Positions 1 through 6,835 are shown, counted from the first letter of the stretch. The stretch is DNA of 10,711 nt from Caryophanales bacterium UBA3935 (GCA_002385755.1 DGED01000066.1:1-10711); one strand, 5' to 3'. Notes: generated by a model not told the origin, from the letters alone. Translations and numbers: made by a program.

Positions 1-180
1 AAAATCATAACCTTCTTTTTCCGGTTCCGGCAAGTCTGTAAGGACCTCGCCCTTTTCCACGGTTAAGGGCTCGATGGTCTCGGCGGTTCCGGTATCAAAT
101 ACTACTTTAGCTTTTGAGGAACAGCCGGCCAGAATGAAAAACAGCAGTGCTAAACTGAATAACCATTTAAAATTTTTCAT
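1..180 (-). CDS. Lipoprotein with InlB B-repeat-like start (partial, 3' end missing)
   Basis: The first 60 codons of a minus-strand gene start at 180 and run off the left edge. The N-terminus is a lipoprotein signal peptide: MKNFKW, a hydrophobic stretch (residues 7-18), then the lipobox LAGC with the lipidated cysteine at residue 20, followed by SSK. The mature protein should be anchored on the outer face of the cytoplasmic membrane. Residues about 26-60 (VVFDTGTAETIEPLTV, then KGEVLTDLPEPEKEGYDF) follow the pattern of the Listeria-Bacteroides InlB B-repeat (F-D-T-G..., V.KGE.L..P..P.KEGY.F), a beta-rich surface module. The ribosome binding site GAGGTGA lies at 190-184, 3 bp from the start, which is tight. 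The gene has its own promoter (206-234). The rest of the protein, and hence its job, cannot be seen. Confidence 0.85.
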   Translation of the reverse strand, partial: MKNFKWLFSLALLFFILAGCSSKAKVVFDTGTAETIEPLTVEKGEVLTDLPEPEKEGYDF

Positions 181-205
181 CGCTCACCTCTTTATCTCCA
201 TTTTC

Positions 206-234
206 ATTATAATTTTATCACAACGTCAAGGCAA
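206..234 (-). promoter_or_regulatory. Promoter of the lipoprotein gene
   Basis: On the minus strand, TTGCCT (234-229) and TATAAT (211-206) are separated by exactly 17 bp. The -10 is perfect and the -35 matches 4 of 6 consensus bases. Transcription would start near 199, giving a leader of about 20 nt that contains the ribosome binding site. This places the lipoprotein in a transcription unit separate from the membrane protein gene that ends at 256, although read-through is possible because no hairpin separates them. Confidence 0.6.
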
Positions 235-255
235 ATTCCATAGGGTTTCAAATAT

Positions 256-984
256 TTACTTGTTTTTCCGCGCCAGGGAGTTATTAAGCCTTTCAAAAAA
301 TTCGTTTACTTTCTTCCAGTTCCGCCATAGATAATTACCGCCGAGAATGAAAAGAAGAATAATCACGGCCCAGATCACGAGGCCGACGCCATGGAAAGGG
401 ATGATCTCGCCGGTCCCGAAAACGCACATCAAGATAATCGGGATCGGCCGTAAAAATGTAACGGCGACCGCAAAAAAGCCCAAGGATATCAAAGTTATCC
501 CGGCGATAAAACAAATAATATCATCCGGCAAAAGCGGCAGGAGCAGAATTAAAACCAAAACGAGCTTTTCCTTGCCTTCGAAGGTTTCGAGAAGTTTTCG
601 CGTATTTTCCTCGCCGACGACCCATTCGACTGCTTTCCGACCGAACAGTTTCCCGATGCCGAACGCCGCGAGCGAGCCGAGAATCACGCCGATAGAAGTA
701 AGTATGGCATTTTCCCAAGGACTAAATATGAGGTTGCCGGCGACTATCGTCGGGAAGTTTGATATCGGCAAAAGCGTCGATTGAACGAAATGAAATATAA
801 CGTACATTATCCTTGATAATCCGCCGTATGCTTGGATTGTCTCTTTTATGCTTTCGACGTCCTGAAATTTCTTATTTAAACCCAATCCCCAATAGAGCCC
901 GAAAACGCAGGCGCCGATAACGAGAATGATAACTAAAATGACTATCAGCCGGCTTAGATTAAATTGTTTTTTCTTATCGTTCAT
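256..984 (-). CDS. TVP38/TMEM64-type VTT-domain membrane protein (DedA superfamily)
   Basis: This is a 242-aa polytopic membrane protein with a basic, cytosolic start (MNDKKKQ) and a first membrane segment at about residues 12-34. The VTT (SNARE-associated) core follows at about 55-190. Within it are the re-entrant region NFPTIVAGNLIFSPW (76-90), the glycine-rich GVILGSLAAFGIGKLFGR (99-116) and the conserved LLPLLPDDIICFIAGIT stretch (148-164), typical of Firmicutes VTT proteins. A final membrane helix (about 199-217) ends in a basic tail. Members of this superfamily act in lipid handling, such as undecaprenyl-phosphate or phospholipid flipping, and in membrane homeostasis. Which lipid this one handles cannot be told. 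The start at 984 lies 4 bp after the upstream nitroreductase stop, with GAG about 9 nt before the ATG, so translation is probably coupled. The length is normal for the family. Confidence 0.87.
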   Translation of the reverse strand: MNDKKKQFNLSRLIVILVIILVIGACVFGLYWGLGLNKKFQDVESIKETIQAYGGLSRIMYVIFHFVQSTLLPISNFPTIVAGNLIFSPWENAILTSIGVILGSLAAFGIGKLFGRKAVEWVVGEENTRKLLETFEGKEKLVLVLILLLPLLPDDIICFIAGITLISLGFFAVAVTFLRPIPIILMCVFGTGEIIPFHGVGLVIWAVIILLFILGGNYLWRNWKKVNEFFERLNNSLARKNK

Positions 985-988
985 AATA

Positions 989-1522
989 TCACTCGTGAAA
1001 TTCCATTATTTCATTAATATGTTTTCGTTTTTTCCGTCCGGCTTCAGCTTCGCCGTAACCCAATGCGATTACCAGCCGGATCTTTCTTTTTGTTTTTAAG
1101 ACTTTTTGAATGGATCTCGCGTTGAACCAGCCGATTATGCATGATGAAAGACCGGCCGAGGTTGCGGCTAGCGCTAAATGCGCGGTAAAAATCCCGATAT
1201 CAAGCGCGGTATAATCGACCTTTTTAATCAAATCGGCCGCCGCCGGCAAAAGGCTTCCTTTTTCCTCGGTTATCACGAGAAAGACCGGGGCGTCGCTTGC
1301 GAATTTATTCATCCCGAATTGTTGGAGAGCGGTCGCGACCCGTTCTCTTTTTTCTCCCGGCAAGACGACGTGGACTTTCCACGGCTGACCGTTGCACGCC
1401 GATGGGGAAAAGCGCGCGGCGTCGATGACGCTCGCGATCTTTTCTTTTTCGATGGGGCGCCGGGAGAACCGTCGGCAGCTGAATCGCTTTAACACCAATT
1501 CCATAAATTTGTTATTGTTCAT
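989..1522 (-). CDS. Short nitroreductase family protein (FMN-dependent)
   Basis: This is a 177-aa nitroreductase-fold flavoenzyme, probably a cytosolic homodimer using FMN and NAD(P)H. The FMN-binding N-terminus is clear: RFSCRRF (13-19) and SPSACNGQPW (39-48), the usual R-x-S-x-R-x-F and S-P-S-x-x-N-x-Q-P-W motifs. The helix DIGIFTAHLALAATSAGLSS (108-127) and IIGWFN (129-134) form the dimer and cofactor face, and a C-terminal strand has LVIALGYGEAE (150-160). It belongs to the short class of about 170-180 aa and lacks the longer insertions of NfsA/NfsB-type enzymes. Such proteins reduce nitro compounds, quinones or unknown physiological substrates, so the true substrate is not predictable. 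The ribosome binding site AAAGGCG ends about 7 nt before the ATG. It is the first gene of a two-gene unit with the VTT protein. The stop is TGA. Confidence 0.88.
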   Translation of the reverse strand: MNNNKFMELVLKRFSCRRFSRRPIEKEKIASVIDAARFSPSACNGQPWKVHVVLPGEKRERVATALQQFGMNKFASDAPVFLVITEEKGSLLPAAADLIKKVDYTALDIGIFTAHLALAATSAGLSSCIIGWFNARSIQKVLKTKRKIRLVIALGYGEAEAGRKKRKHINEIMEFHE

Positions 1523-1552
1523 GTTTAATCGCCTTTATTCGTATTTGTGTAT

Positions 1553-1561
1553 ATTATACCA
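1553..1561 (-). promoter_or_regulatory. Extended -10 promoter of the nitroreductase-VTT operon
   Basis: On the minus strand, TGGTATAAT (1561-1553) is a perfect extended -10 (TGnTATAAT). The sequence 17 bp upstream is TTTTCC, a poor -35, as is common for extended -10 promoters. Transcription should begin near 1546, leaving a leader of about 24 nt before the ATG at 1522. Confidence 0.65.
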
Positions 1562-1578
1562 TAAACCGCGTCGAGGGA

Positions 1579-1598
1579 AAAATAGTTAAAACTATTTT
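1579..1598. repeat. Perfect 9-bp inverted repeat, possible operator
   Basis: AAAATAGTT (1579-1587) and AACTATTTT (1590-1598) are exact reverse complements separated by AA. The palindrome covers the -35 region of the minus-strand nitroreductase promoter. That placement suits a dimeric repressor or activator, and redox- or drug-responsive MarR/HxlR-type regulators often control nitroreductases. The regulator is not in the window and its identity is inferred. No T-run or GC-rich stem suggests a terminator. Confidence 0.45.
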
Positions 1599-1660
1599 CG
1601 GCTTTTACCCTTACAAATAAACATTAAAGTTAATTCATTTTGCATTAAGAACGCAAGATG

Positions 1661-1697
1661 TAACGCGCCCTTTGGGCGTTAAACGCGCTTTTTTTTT
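1661..1697 (+). terminator. Hairpin followed by nine Ts (orphan terminator or attenuator)
   Basis: TAACG(CG)CCC-TTT-GGGCGTTA (1661-1681) folds into an 8-bp stem with a 2-nt bulge and a TTT loop. It is followed by AACGCGC and a run of nine Ts (1689-1697). The layout only works as a terminator on the plus strand, yet no plus-strand gene precedes it. The T-run starts 7 nt after the hairpin, further than usual. An alternative small stem, GCGT-TAA-ACGC (1677-1687), ends closer to the T-run and would compete with the first. It could shield the peptidase promoter from upstream transcription or end a short RNA. Confidence 0.4.
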
Positions 1698-1711
1698 GCT
1701 AATATGTTAAT

Positions 1712-1727
1712 ATATAATCGCCGCTCT
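1712..1727 (+). repeat. 16-bp repeat, copy 1 (upstream of the peptidase promoter)
   Basis: ATATAATCGCCGCTCT at 1712-1727 is identical to 4134-4149. Its 3' end lies 39 bp before the TATAAT of the peptidase promoter. It contains a TATAAT (1713-1718) with a GC-rich stretch after it, so it may be an upstream promoter with a poor -35 (a T-run at the 17-bp spacing) or a protein-binding site. Confidence 0.5.
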
Positions 1728-1743
1728 ACTGTCATCGGTTTAA

Positions 1744-1772
1744 TTGATTTATCCGAAAATTAGTGATATAAT
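1744..1772 (+). promoter_or_regulatory. Promoter of the oligoendopeptidase gene
   Basis: TTGATT (1744-1749) and TATAAT (1767-1772) are separated by 17 bp, with TG at 1764-1765 making an extended -10. This is one of the best promoters in the window. The start point falls near 1779, so the leader is only about 13 nt and consists almost entirely of the ribosome binding site. Confidence 0.75.
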
Positions 1773-1792
1773 ATTATTAGAAGGAATGGTAA

Positions 1793-3493
1793 ATGATCAT
1801 GAAATTTAAAGATTATATCTATCAAAGGCCGGATCTTGAAGCCATCGGCAAAGAGTTCGAAAAAGCAATCAACGTTTTGAAAACCTCCGCGTCCGCGGAA
1901 GAACAAATCGCCGCGATCGATGCGGTAAACAAGACGCGAAGGAATTATGAGACGATGGGCGATCTTTGTTATGTCCGCTCGGCAATCGACACCACCGATA
2001 AATTTTACGAGCAGGAACAGAATTTCTTTGACGAGAACGACCCGCTCTATAAGAATTTCTTGTTTCAACTGGAAACCGAACTCGTGAAAAGCAAGTTTCG
2101 CCCCGAGTTGGAAGAAAGGTTCGGGCGTCAATGGTTCGCCTTGATGGAAGCGAAAACGAAGACGTTCCGCCCGGAAATTATCGATGACCTAAAAGAAGAA
2201 AACAAGCTCACGACCGAGTACCGAAAACTCACGGCCAGCGCGAAAATCGAGTTTAAGGGTAAGATCCATAACCTATCACAAATGGGGCCTTATCTTATCA
2301 ACCCCGATCGCGCGACGAGGCGGGATGCCGAGGCTGCGGTCGCCGGCTTTTTCGAACAAAACGAAAGTCATTTTGACGAAATCTATGACCGGCTTGTTAA
2401 GGTTAGAAACAGAATCGCGAGGAAACTCGGGTTTGAAAATTTTGTCGGCCTCGGTTACGCCCGGCTCGGCCGGACAGATTATACCGAGAGAGAAGTCGCG
2501 GCTTTCCGCGAACAGGTGGTTAAGGAACTGGTGCCTTTAAGCGCGGAGATCCAGCGCGCGAAAATGGAAAGGCTGGGCATATCCGATCCCAAAAGTTACG
2601 ATTTAGGCCTGCATTTTAAATCGGGCAACCCCAAACCCCAAGGCTCGCCCCGGGACCTTGTCCTGGCCGCCCGAAAGATGTATCACGAGTTGAGCCCGGA
2701 GACCGCCGAGTTTTTTGATTTTATGCTTGACCGCGAGCTTCTCGACTTGGAGGCGAAAGCGGGAAAAAGCGGCGGCGGGTTTTGCACTTATTTCTATGAT
2801 TACCGCTCGCCCTTCATATTTTCCAATTTTAACGGCACGAGCGGTGACGTCGACGTTTTGACGCACGAAGCCGGGCATGCTTTTCAGGTTTATAACAGCC
2901 GCGATTTCGATGTTTTGGATTATATCTGGCCCACCTACGAGGCTTGCGAGATACACTCGATGAGCATGGAATTTTTCGCCTGGCCGTGGATGGAACTGTT
3001 TTTCCATGAAGACGCCGACCGCTATCGTTACCTGCATTTGACGGGCACGGTGACGTTCATCCCTTATGGCGCCCTAATCGACGAGTTCCAGCACGCCGTG
3101 TATCAAAACCCCGAGCTAACGCCCGCGGAAAGAAAGCAAGTGTTCCGCGAGCTGGAAAAGAAGTATTTGCCGTACAAGATTTACGAGAACGAATTCCTGG
3201 ATAAAGGCGCTTACTGGTTCCGTCAGTCGCATATTTTTTCGACGCCCTTCTATTATATCGACTACACCTTGGCGCAGATATGCGCTCACCAGTTCTGGCT
3301 TTGGGATCGGAAGAATCATGAGAACGCCTGGCGTCGTTATTACCATATTTGCGTCTTGGGCGGAAGCAAGTCTTTTCTTGAATTGTGCGAAGCCGCGGGT
3401 CTTGCGAATCCCTTTGACGAGGGAACGCTTAAGCCGGTCGTCGCGGGAATAAGGGAATATCTCGCGGGCTTTGACCAGACGAAGTTAGTTTAA
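1793..3493 (+). CDS. M3-family oligoendopeptidase (zinc metallopeptidase)
   Basis: This is a 566-aa cytosolic zinc peptidase that cleaves short peptides, probably in the late steps of protein turnover. The active site is HEAGH (residues 358-362): H358 and H362 bind zinc and E359 is the catalytic base. The third ligand is most likely E386 in YEACEIHSMSMEF, 24 residues after H362, as expected for M3. The substrate-binding region YYIDYTLAQICAHQFW follows near residues 484-499. The N-terminus (MKFKDYIYQRPDLEAIGKEF) and the length fit the M3 clade often labelled 'M3, not PepF' better than true PepF (about 600 aa), so no symbol is given. There is no signal peptide. ATG 1793 is preferred over ATG 1799 because AAGGA (1781-1785) is 7 nt from the former and 13 from the latter. 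It has its own promoter. The downstream gene starts 44 bp after the stop with no hairpin between, so co-transcription is possible. Confidence 0.93.
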   Translation: MIMKFKDYIYQRPDLEAIGKEFEKAINVLKTSASAEEQIAAIDAVNKTRRNYETMGDLCYVRSAIDTTDKFYEQEQNFFDENDPLYKNFLFQLETELVKSKFRPELEERFGRQWFALMEAKTKTFRPEIIDDLKEENKLTTEYRKLTASAKIEFKGKIHNLSQMGPYLINPDRATRRDAEAAVAGFFEQNESHFDEIYDRLVKVRNRIARKLGFENFVGLGYARLGRTDYTEREVAAFREQVVKELVPLSAEIQRAKMERLGISDPKSYDLGLHFKSGNPKPQGSPRDLVLAARKMYHELSPETAEFFDFMLDRELLDLEAKAGKSGGGFCTYFYDYRSPFIFSNFNGTSGDVDVLTHEAGHAFQVYNSRDFDVLDYIWPTYEACEIHSMSMEFFAWPWMELFFHEDADRYRYLHLTGTVTFIPYGALIDEFQHAVYQNPELTPAERKQVFRELEKKYLPYKIYENEFLDKGAYWFRQSHIFSTPFYYIDYTLAQICAHQFWLWDRKNHENAWRRYYHICVLGGSKSFLELCEAAGLANPFDEGTLKPVVAGIREYLAGFDQTKLV

Positions 3494-3516
3494 AGTATTA
3501 GTTTTGATAATTCGAA

Positions 3517-3522
3517 TATAAT
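3517..3522 (+). promoter_or_regulatory. Weak -10 candidate before the TPR-like gene
   Basis: A perfect TATAAT lies 15 bp before the start of the 198-aa gene. The hexamer 17 bp upstream (AGTATT) is not a convincing -35, and TTGATA (3504-3509) is too close to serve. Transcription starting near 3529 would leave almost no leader, so this may be no more than AT-rich spacer. Confidence 0.25.
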
Positions 3523-3537
3523 AAAGAGTGGTATTAA

Positions 3538-4134
3538 ATGAGATTTCCCAGGGAAAAAGCCTTAATCATCAACAAAATCAACGAATATAAAAACAACGAG
3601 GATTATTACGCCATCGCCAAGATGAAAAACTTGATTTTGGAGAACTACCGGCAATGCGACGCGGAAATCTACGAGGACCTGATCCGGGCGACTTTCGCTA
3701 TCGGCAATTATGACGAAACAATCCTTATCGGCAATGATTTGATAGCCAAAAACGTCGAGACCTTTACCGTTATTTATTATTCGCTCCTCGCTTCCCTCGG
3801 AAACAACGATATCTACCAGGCCAAATCAATCATCAAGAACAGTCGGTTGTTAAACGGCGGCGAGATAAAGAATTTGTATTCGAAAGAAGGCGCCAATTAC
3901 TCCAGGTTGCTCGCTTACTCGCAATCGCTTCCGAGTCTCGCCATGGCTCTTATTATCGTTAATTTTATCGAGGGTTTGGCGCGGGAGCTTGTTAACGGCA
4001 TTGAGATCGACGGGGAATATTTGCTGTTCCGTTTTTTCGATTTGCTTAATATGCTATACGAGATAGGATATCCTCCCGAGATTATACGCGAGCTCGCGAA
4101 AATAATGAAAATAATTTTCAATATCGATATTTAA
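3538..4134 (+). CDS. Hypothetical helical protein, TPR-like, next to tig
   Basis: This 198-aa protein is not recognised as a named family. It is predicted to be almost all alpha-helical. Residues about 20-105 read as three helix-turn-helix units in the TPR/SEL1 style: YYAIAKMKNLILEN (23-36), YEDLIRATFAIGNYDETILIGNDLIAK (45-71), and YYSLLASLGNNDIYQAKSIIKNS (80-102), with the small and aromatic residues spaced as in TPRs. A hydrophobic helix (134-148) could pack internally; there is no signal peptide and no clear membrane span. The ribosome binding site is weak (GAGTGG about 6 nt before the ATG). Codon use matches the neighbours. In B. subtilis a TPR protein (YsoA) precedes tig, so this may be a shortened positional counterpart. 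That link rests on synteny, not on sequence that I could align. Confidence 0.7.
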   Translation: MRFPREKALIINKINEYKNNEDYYAIAKMKNLILENYRQCDAEIYEDLIRATFAIGNYDETILIGNDLIAKNVETFTVIYYSLLASLGNNDIYQAKSIIKNSRLLNGGEIKNLYSKEGANYSRLLAYSQSLPSLAMALIIVNFIEGLARELVNGIEIDGEYLLFRFFDLLNMLYEIGYPPEIIRELAKIMKIIFNIDI

Positions 4135-4160
4135 TATAATCGCCGCTCTTTTAATATAAT
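4131..4160 (+). repeat. Direct repeat TTAATATAAT x2 with 20-bp period
   Basis: TTAATATAAT at 4131-4140 is repeated exactly at 4151-4160, with CGCCGCTCTT between. The 20-bp period is about two turns of DNA, so both copies face the same side of the helix. Each holds a TATAAT, but neither has a recognisable -35 at 16-18 bp. Copy 1 overlaps the last codons of the preceding gene. Confidence 0.5.
4134..4149 (+). repeat. 16-bp repeat, copy 2 (upstream of the tig promoter)
   Basis: This sequence is identical to 1712-1727. Its 3' end lies 38 bp before the TATAAT of the tig promoter, against 39 bp in the first copy. The conserved distance argues for a functional upstream element shared by the peptidase gene and the tig operon. 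Confidence 0.5.
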
Positions 4161-4164
4161 ATAT

Positions 4165-4193
4165 TTGTAATTGCCAATTTAATTTGGTATAAT
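4165..4193 (+). promoter_or_regulatory. Main promoter of the tig-clpX-lon operon
   Basis: TTGTAA (4165-4170) and TATAAT (4188-4193) are separated by 17 bp, with TG at 4185-4186 giving an extended -10. Start is expected near 4200, with a leader of about 30 nt. A small imperfect dyad (CCAA at 4174-4177 against TTGG at 4184-4187) lies in the spacer. No CIRCE element (TTAGCACTC-N9-GAGTGCTAA) or CtsR heptamer pair (GGTCAAA) is visible, so heat-shock control by HrcA or CtsR is not supported. Confidence 0.75.
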
Positions 4194-4230
4194 AATAAAG
4201 TTAAAAAATCATAAAATAAAGGAGTAAAAG

Positions 4231-5529
4231 ATGAAGGTTGATATTGAAAAACTCGCGGGGGATCAAGTAGGCTTAACAGTCGAGTTCACGCCGGAGGAAT
4301 TTGAGAAGTATTACGAGGAGGAACTTGCGAATATTCTTGCCGAGGTCGAAATCAAGGGGTTTCGAAAGGGAAAGGTCCCGCGAAGCATTTATTTGCGTAG
4401 GTTCGGGGAGGGGAAGGTCCTTCAGCAGGCCTTCGACCGGGCGATAAGCGATTCTTATTTTGACGCTCTGGAAAATAACAAGATATACGCGATTGGCGAA
4501 CCGAAGATCGATATTGATTTCGAGCGGTTTGCGGCCGACCGGGTTTTCTCTTATAAGGCGTCCGTTCCCGTCTATCCCGAGGTTAAGCTCGGCGATTATT
4601 TCGGTGTCGAGGTCGAGAAGATGTCGGCGGAAGTGAGCGACGACGAGGTAAACGAATATATCCTTAACATCAGGAAAAAGAAGTCTGATTTGGAACTCTC
4701 GGAAGATGGGACTCTGGAGAAAGGCGACGTCGCGGTTTTCGATTTTGAAGGATTTATCGACGGGGAGACATTCCCCGGCGGCAAAAGCGAAAATCACCAG
4801 TTAGAAATCGGCTCCGGCGGCTTTATTCCCGGCTTTGAGGAACAAATGGTGGGAATGAAGCCGGGCGAGGAAAAGACGATTACCGTGACTTTTCCCGAGG
4901 ATTATCCGACCGAGAACCTGAAAGGCAAGCCGGCCGATTTTAAACTCAAGCTTCACGAGGTGAAGAAGCGGGTTTTACCGGAATTAAACGACGAGTTCGT
5001 TAAGGAATTGAATATTGAGAACATCACCACCGTCGAGGCATATTTGAATCACGTCAGGGATAACCTGCGGAAAGTAAAAAAAGATGAAAGCGAAAGAAAG
5101 TTCGAGTATGATCTCTTAAAGAAAATTTGCGACAACGCCGAGGTAACCGTTCCCGATATTCTCGTCAAAAGGAGAATCGAGAGTTATATCGAGATGGAAG
5201 AGGAACGCGCAAAGCATTACAATATGAAATTCGAGCAACTTTTGGCTTACCAGGGGATGACCTTGGATCAATACCGCGAGTATGTCTCCGAGACCGCCAA
5301 ATTCGAGGTCACGAAGGAATTGGTTTTAAGCGAGATTATCAAAACCGAAAAAATCGAGCTTACCGACGAGGATTACGAAAACGGATATCAAAAACTGGCT
5401 GACGCTTACGAGCGCCCCATGGATGAGATTAAAGAAAAATTCCCCCGGGATACCGTCTATCAGTATTTCACTCTCAATAAGACGGTCGATTTATTGAAAG
5501 AAAAAGCGGTAATTAAAGAGGAAAAATAA
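4231..5529 (+). CDS. tig: Trigger factor, ribosome-bound chaperone and prolyl isomerase
   Basis: This 432-aa protein has the full trigger factor layout. It binds the ribosome at the exit tunnel (protein L23) and shields nascent chains. The N-terminal ribosome-binding domain is at about 1-120, with the signature GFRKGKVP at 43-50, the same numbering as in E. coli. The FKBP-type isomerase domain (about 150-246) starts at KGDVAVFDFEGFIDG (164-178), contains IPGFEEQMVGM (199-209) and ends in KLKLHEVKKRV. The C-terminal helical arms occupy about 250-432. Length matches the family (about 430). The ribosome binding site AAAGGAG is 6 nt from the ATG. It is the first gene of the quality-control operon; clpX follows after 36 bp. 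Confidence 0.98.
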   Translation: MKVDIEKLAGDQVGLTVEFTPEEFEKYYEEELANILAEVEIKGFRKGKVPRSIYLRRFGEGKVLQQAFDRAISDSYFDALENNKIYAIGEPKIDIDFERFAADRVFSYKASVPVYPEVKLGDYFGVEVEKMSAEVSDDEVNEYILNIRKKKSDLELSEDGTLEKGDVAVFDFEGFIDGETFPGGKSENHQLEIGSGGFIPGFEEQMVGMKPGEEKTITVTFPEDYPTENLKGKPADFKLKLHEVKKRVLPELNDEFVKELNIENITTVEAYLNHVRDNLRKVKKDESERKFEYDLLKKICDNAEVTVPDILVKRRIESYIEMEEERAKHYNMKFEQLLAYQGMTLDQYREYVSETAKFEVTKELVLSEIIKTEKIELTDEDYENGYQKLADAYERPMDEIKEKFPRDTVYQYFTLNKTVDLLKEKAVIKEEK

Positions 5530-5565
5530 GCGATAAAGATAATATAATAGATTAGAGGTGCTAAA

Positions 5566-6819
5566 ATGGCCAATAAACCGAAAAAGGCGAAAGTTTGTTC
5601 ATTTTGCGGGTTGCCGGAATCCAAGGATCGTCATATCATCGAGGGAGACAACGCCTATATATGCGATACTTGCGTCGGCATTTGTTATCAAATGTTTGAA
5701 CTAAATTCGATAACGGAAGCCAATTTGGTTCAGGCGGAAAAAAATGAATTTACTTTAGACCTGACACCGCAGGAAATTCATAAACGGCTCGACGAATATA
5801 TTATTGGCCAGGAGTACGCCAAAAAGATATTGTCGGTCGCCGTTTACAATCATTATAAACGGGTCCAAAACAATTTGTTCGAAGAAAGCGATGTGGAAAT
5901 CGAGAAGAGCAACATCGTTCTTTTGGGCGCTACCGGCAGCGGGAAGACCCTGTTCGCCCGCACCCTGGCAAACATCTTGCAAGTCCCCTTCGCCATCGCG
6001 GACGCGACGACCTTGACCCAGGCCGGTTATGTCGGCGAGGATGTCGAGAATGTCCTATTGCGTTTGCTTCAGGCGGCCGATTATGATATCGAGCTAGCCC
6101 AAAGGGGAATCGTCTATATCGACGAGCTCGACAAACTCGGGCGGAAATCGGATAATCCGTCGATTACTCGCGATGTTTCCGGCGAGGGCGTCCAGCAGGC
6201 GCTTTTGAAGATCTTGGAAGGAACGATCGCGAACGTTCCCCCGGGCGGCGGGAGAAAGCACCCGCACCAGGAATTCATACCCTTCGACACCACGAACGTC
6301 CTCTTCATCTGCGGCGGGTCGTTCGAGGGAATCGACGAGACGGTCAAAGCCCGGATCGGCAAAAAAACGATTGGCTTTCACGCCGAGAATAATGACGTCA
6401 AAGATCTTTCGGAAGTTTACGCGCTCGTTACCCATCAAGATTTACAAAAATACGGGCTTATCCCCGAACTCGTCGGTCGCCTTCCGATTATCGCGTCGCT
6501 TGATATTCTTAAAGTCGACGATCTCGTGCGCATCCTGAAAGAGCCGAGAAACGCGATCATTAAGCAATATCAAAAAATGCTCAGGATGGACGGCGTCCAT
6601 TTGGAATTCGAGGAAGAGGCCTTGAACGAGATCGCGGCCAAGGCTTATAATCAAAAAACCGGGGCCCGGGGCCTGCGGGCGATAATTGAAAAAATTATGC
6701 TCGACGTCATGTATCGGGTTCCCCAGGAGAAAGATCTTTTCAAATGCATCATCACCAAAGATGTGGTAAGCGCGAACGCTGATGCGAAATTTATCCGTAA
6801 GCATACAAAAACGGCCTAG
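5566..6819 (+). CDS. clpX: ClpX, ATP-dependent unfoldase of the ClpXP protease
   Basis: This 417-aa AAA+ protein forms hexamers that recognise tagged substrates, unfold them and feed them to ClpP. The N-terminal zinc-binding domain uses C11, C14, C33 and C36. Walker A is GATGSGKT (124-131), where most ClpX have GPTGSGKT. The pore loop GYVGED follows. Walker B is VYIDELDKL, with D186 and E187. The second pore loop is [10 protein letters not shown]. The IGF loop (I269-G270-F271) docks on ClpP, so the protein should work with a ClpP encoded elsewhere. Sensor 2 is [10 protein letters not shown]. Length is normal. GAGGTG (5555-5560) is 5 nt from the ATG. The 36-bp gap from tig contains a TATAAT (5543-5548) without a -35, so an internal promoter is possible but weakly supported. 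Confidence 0.98.
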   Translation: MANKPKKAKVCSFCGLPESKDRHIIEGDNAYICDTCVGICYQMFELNSITEANLVQAEKNEFTLDLTPQEIHKRLDEYIIGQEYAKKILSVAVYNHYKRVQNNLFEESDVEIEKSNIVLLGATGSGKTLFARTLANILQVPFAIADATTLTQAGYVGEDVENVLLRLLQAADYDIELAQRGIVYIDELDKLGRKSDNPSITRDVSGEGVQQALLKILEGTIANVPPGGGRKHPHQEFIPFDTTNVLFICGGSFEGIDETVKARIGKKTIGFHAENNDVKDLSEVYALVTHQDLQKYGLIPELVGRLPIIASLDILKVDDLVRILKEPRNAIIKQYQKMLRMDGVHLEFEEEALNEIAAKAYNQKTGARGLRAIIEKIMLDVMYRVPQEKDLFKCIITKDVVSANADAKFIRKHTKTA

Positions 6820-6835
6820 AATAAGGTGAGGTAGT

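Noticed and set aside
74..334. Plus-strand open frame across the lipoprotein start
   Set aside because: It runs antisense to the lipoprotein signal peptide, the promoter and the end of the VTT gene. It has no support as a gene.
989..991. TGA as tryptophan codon (Mycoplasma-type code)
   Set aside because: TGA ends the nitroreductase gene at the expected length, and no complete real gene contains an in-frame TGA although tryptophan (TGG) is common.
2603..3037. 144-codon open frame on the minus strand inside the peptidase gene
   Set aside because: It is antisense to the region encoding the HEAGH active site and shows no recognisable domain.
4131..4230. CIRCE or CtsR heat-shock operator upstream of tig
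   Set aside because: No TTAGCACTC/GAGTGCTAA dyad or GGTCAAA repeat was found here or upstream of clpX and lon.
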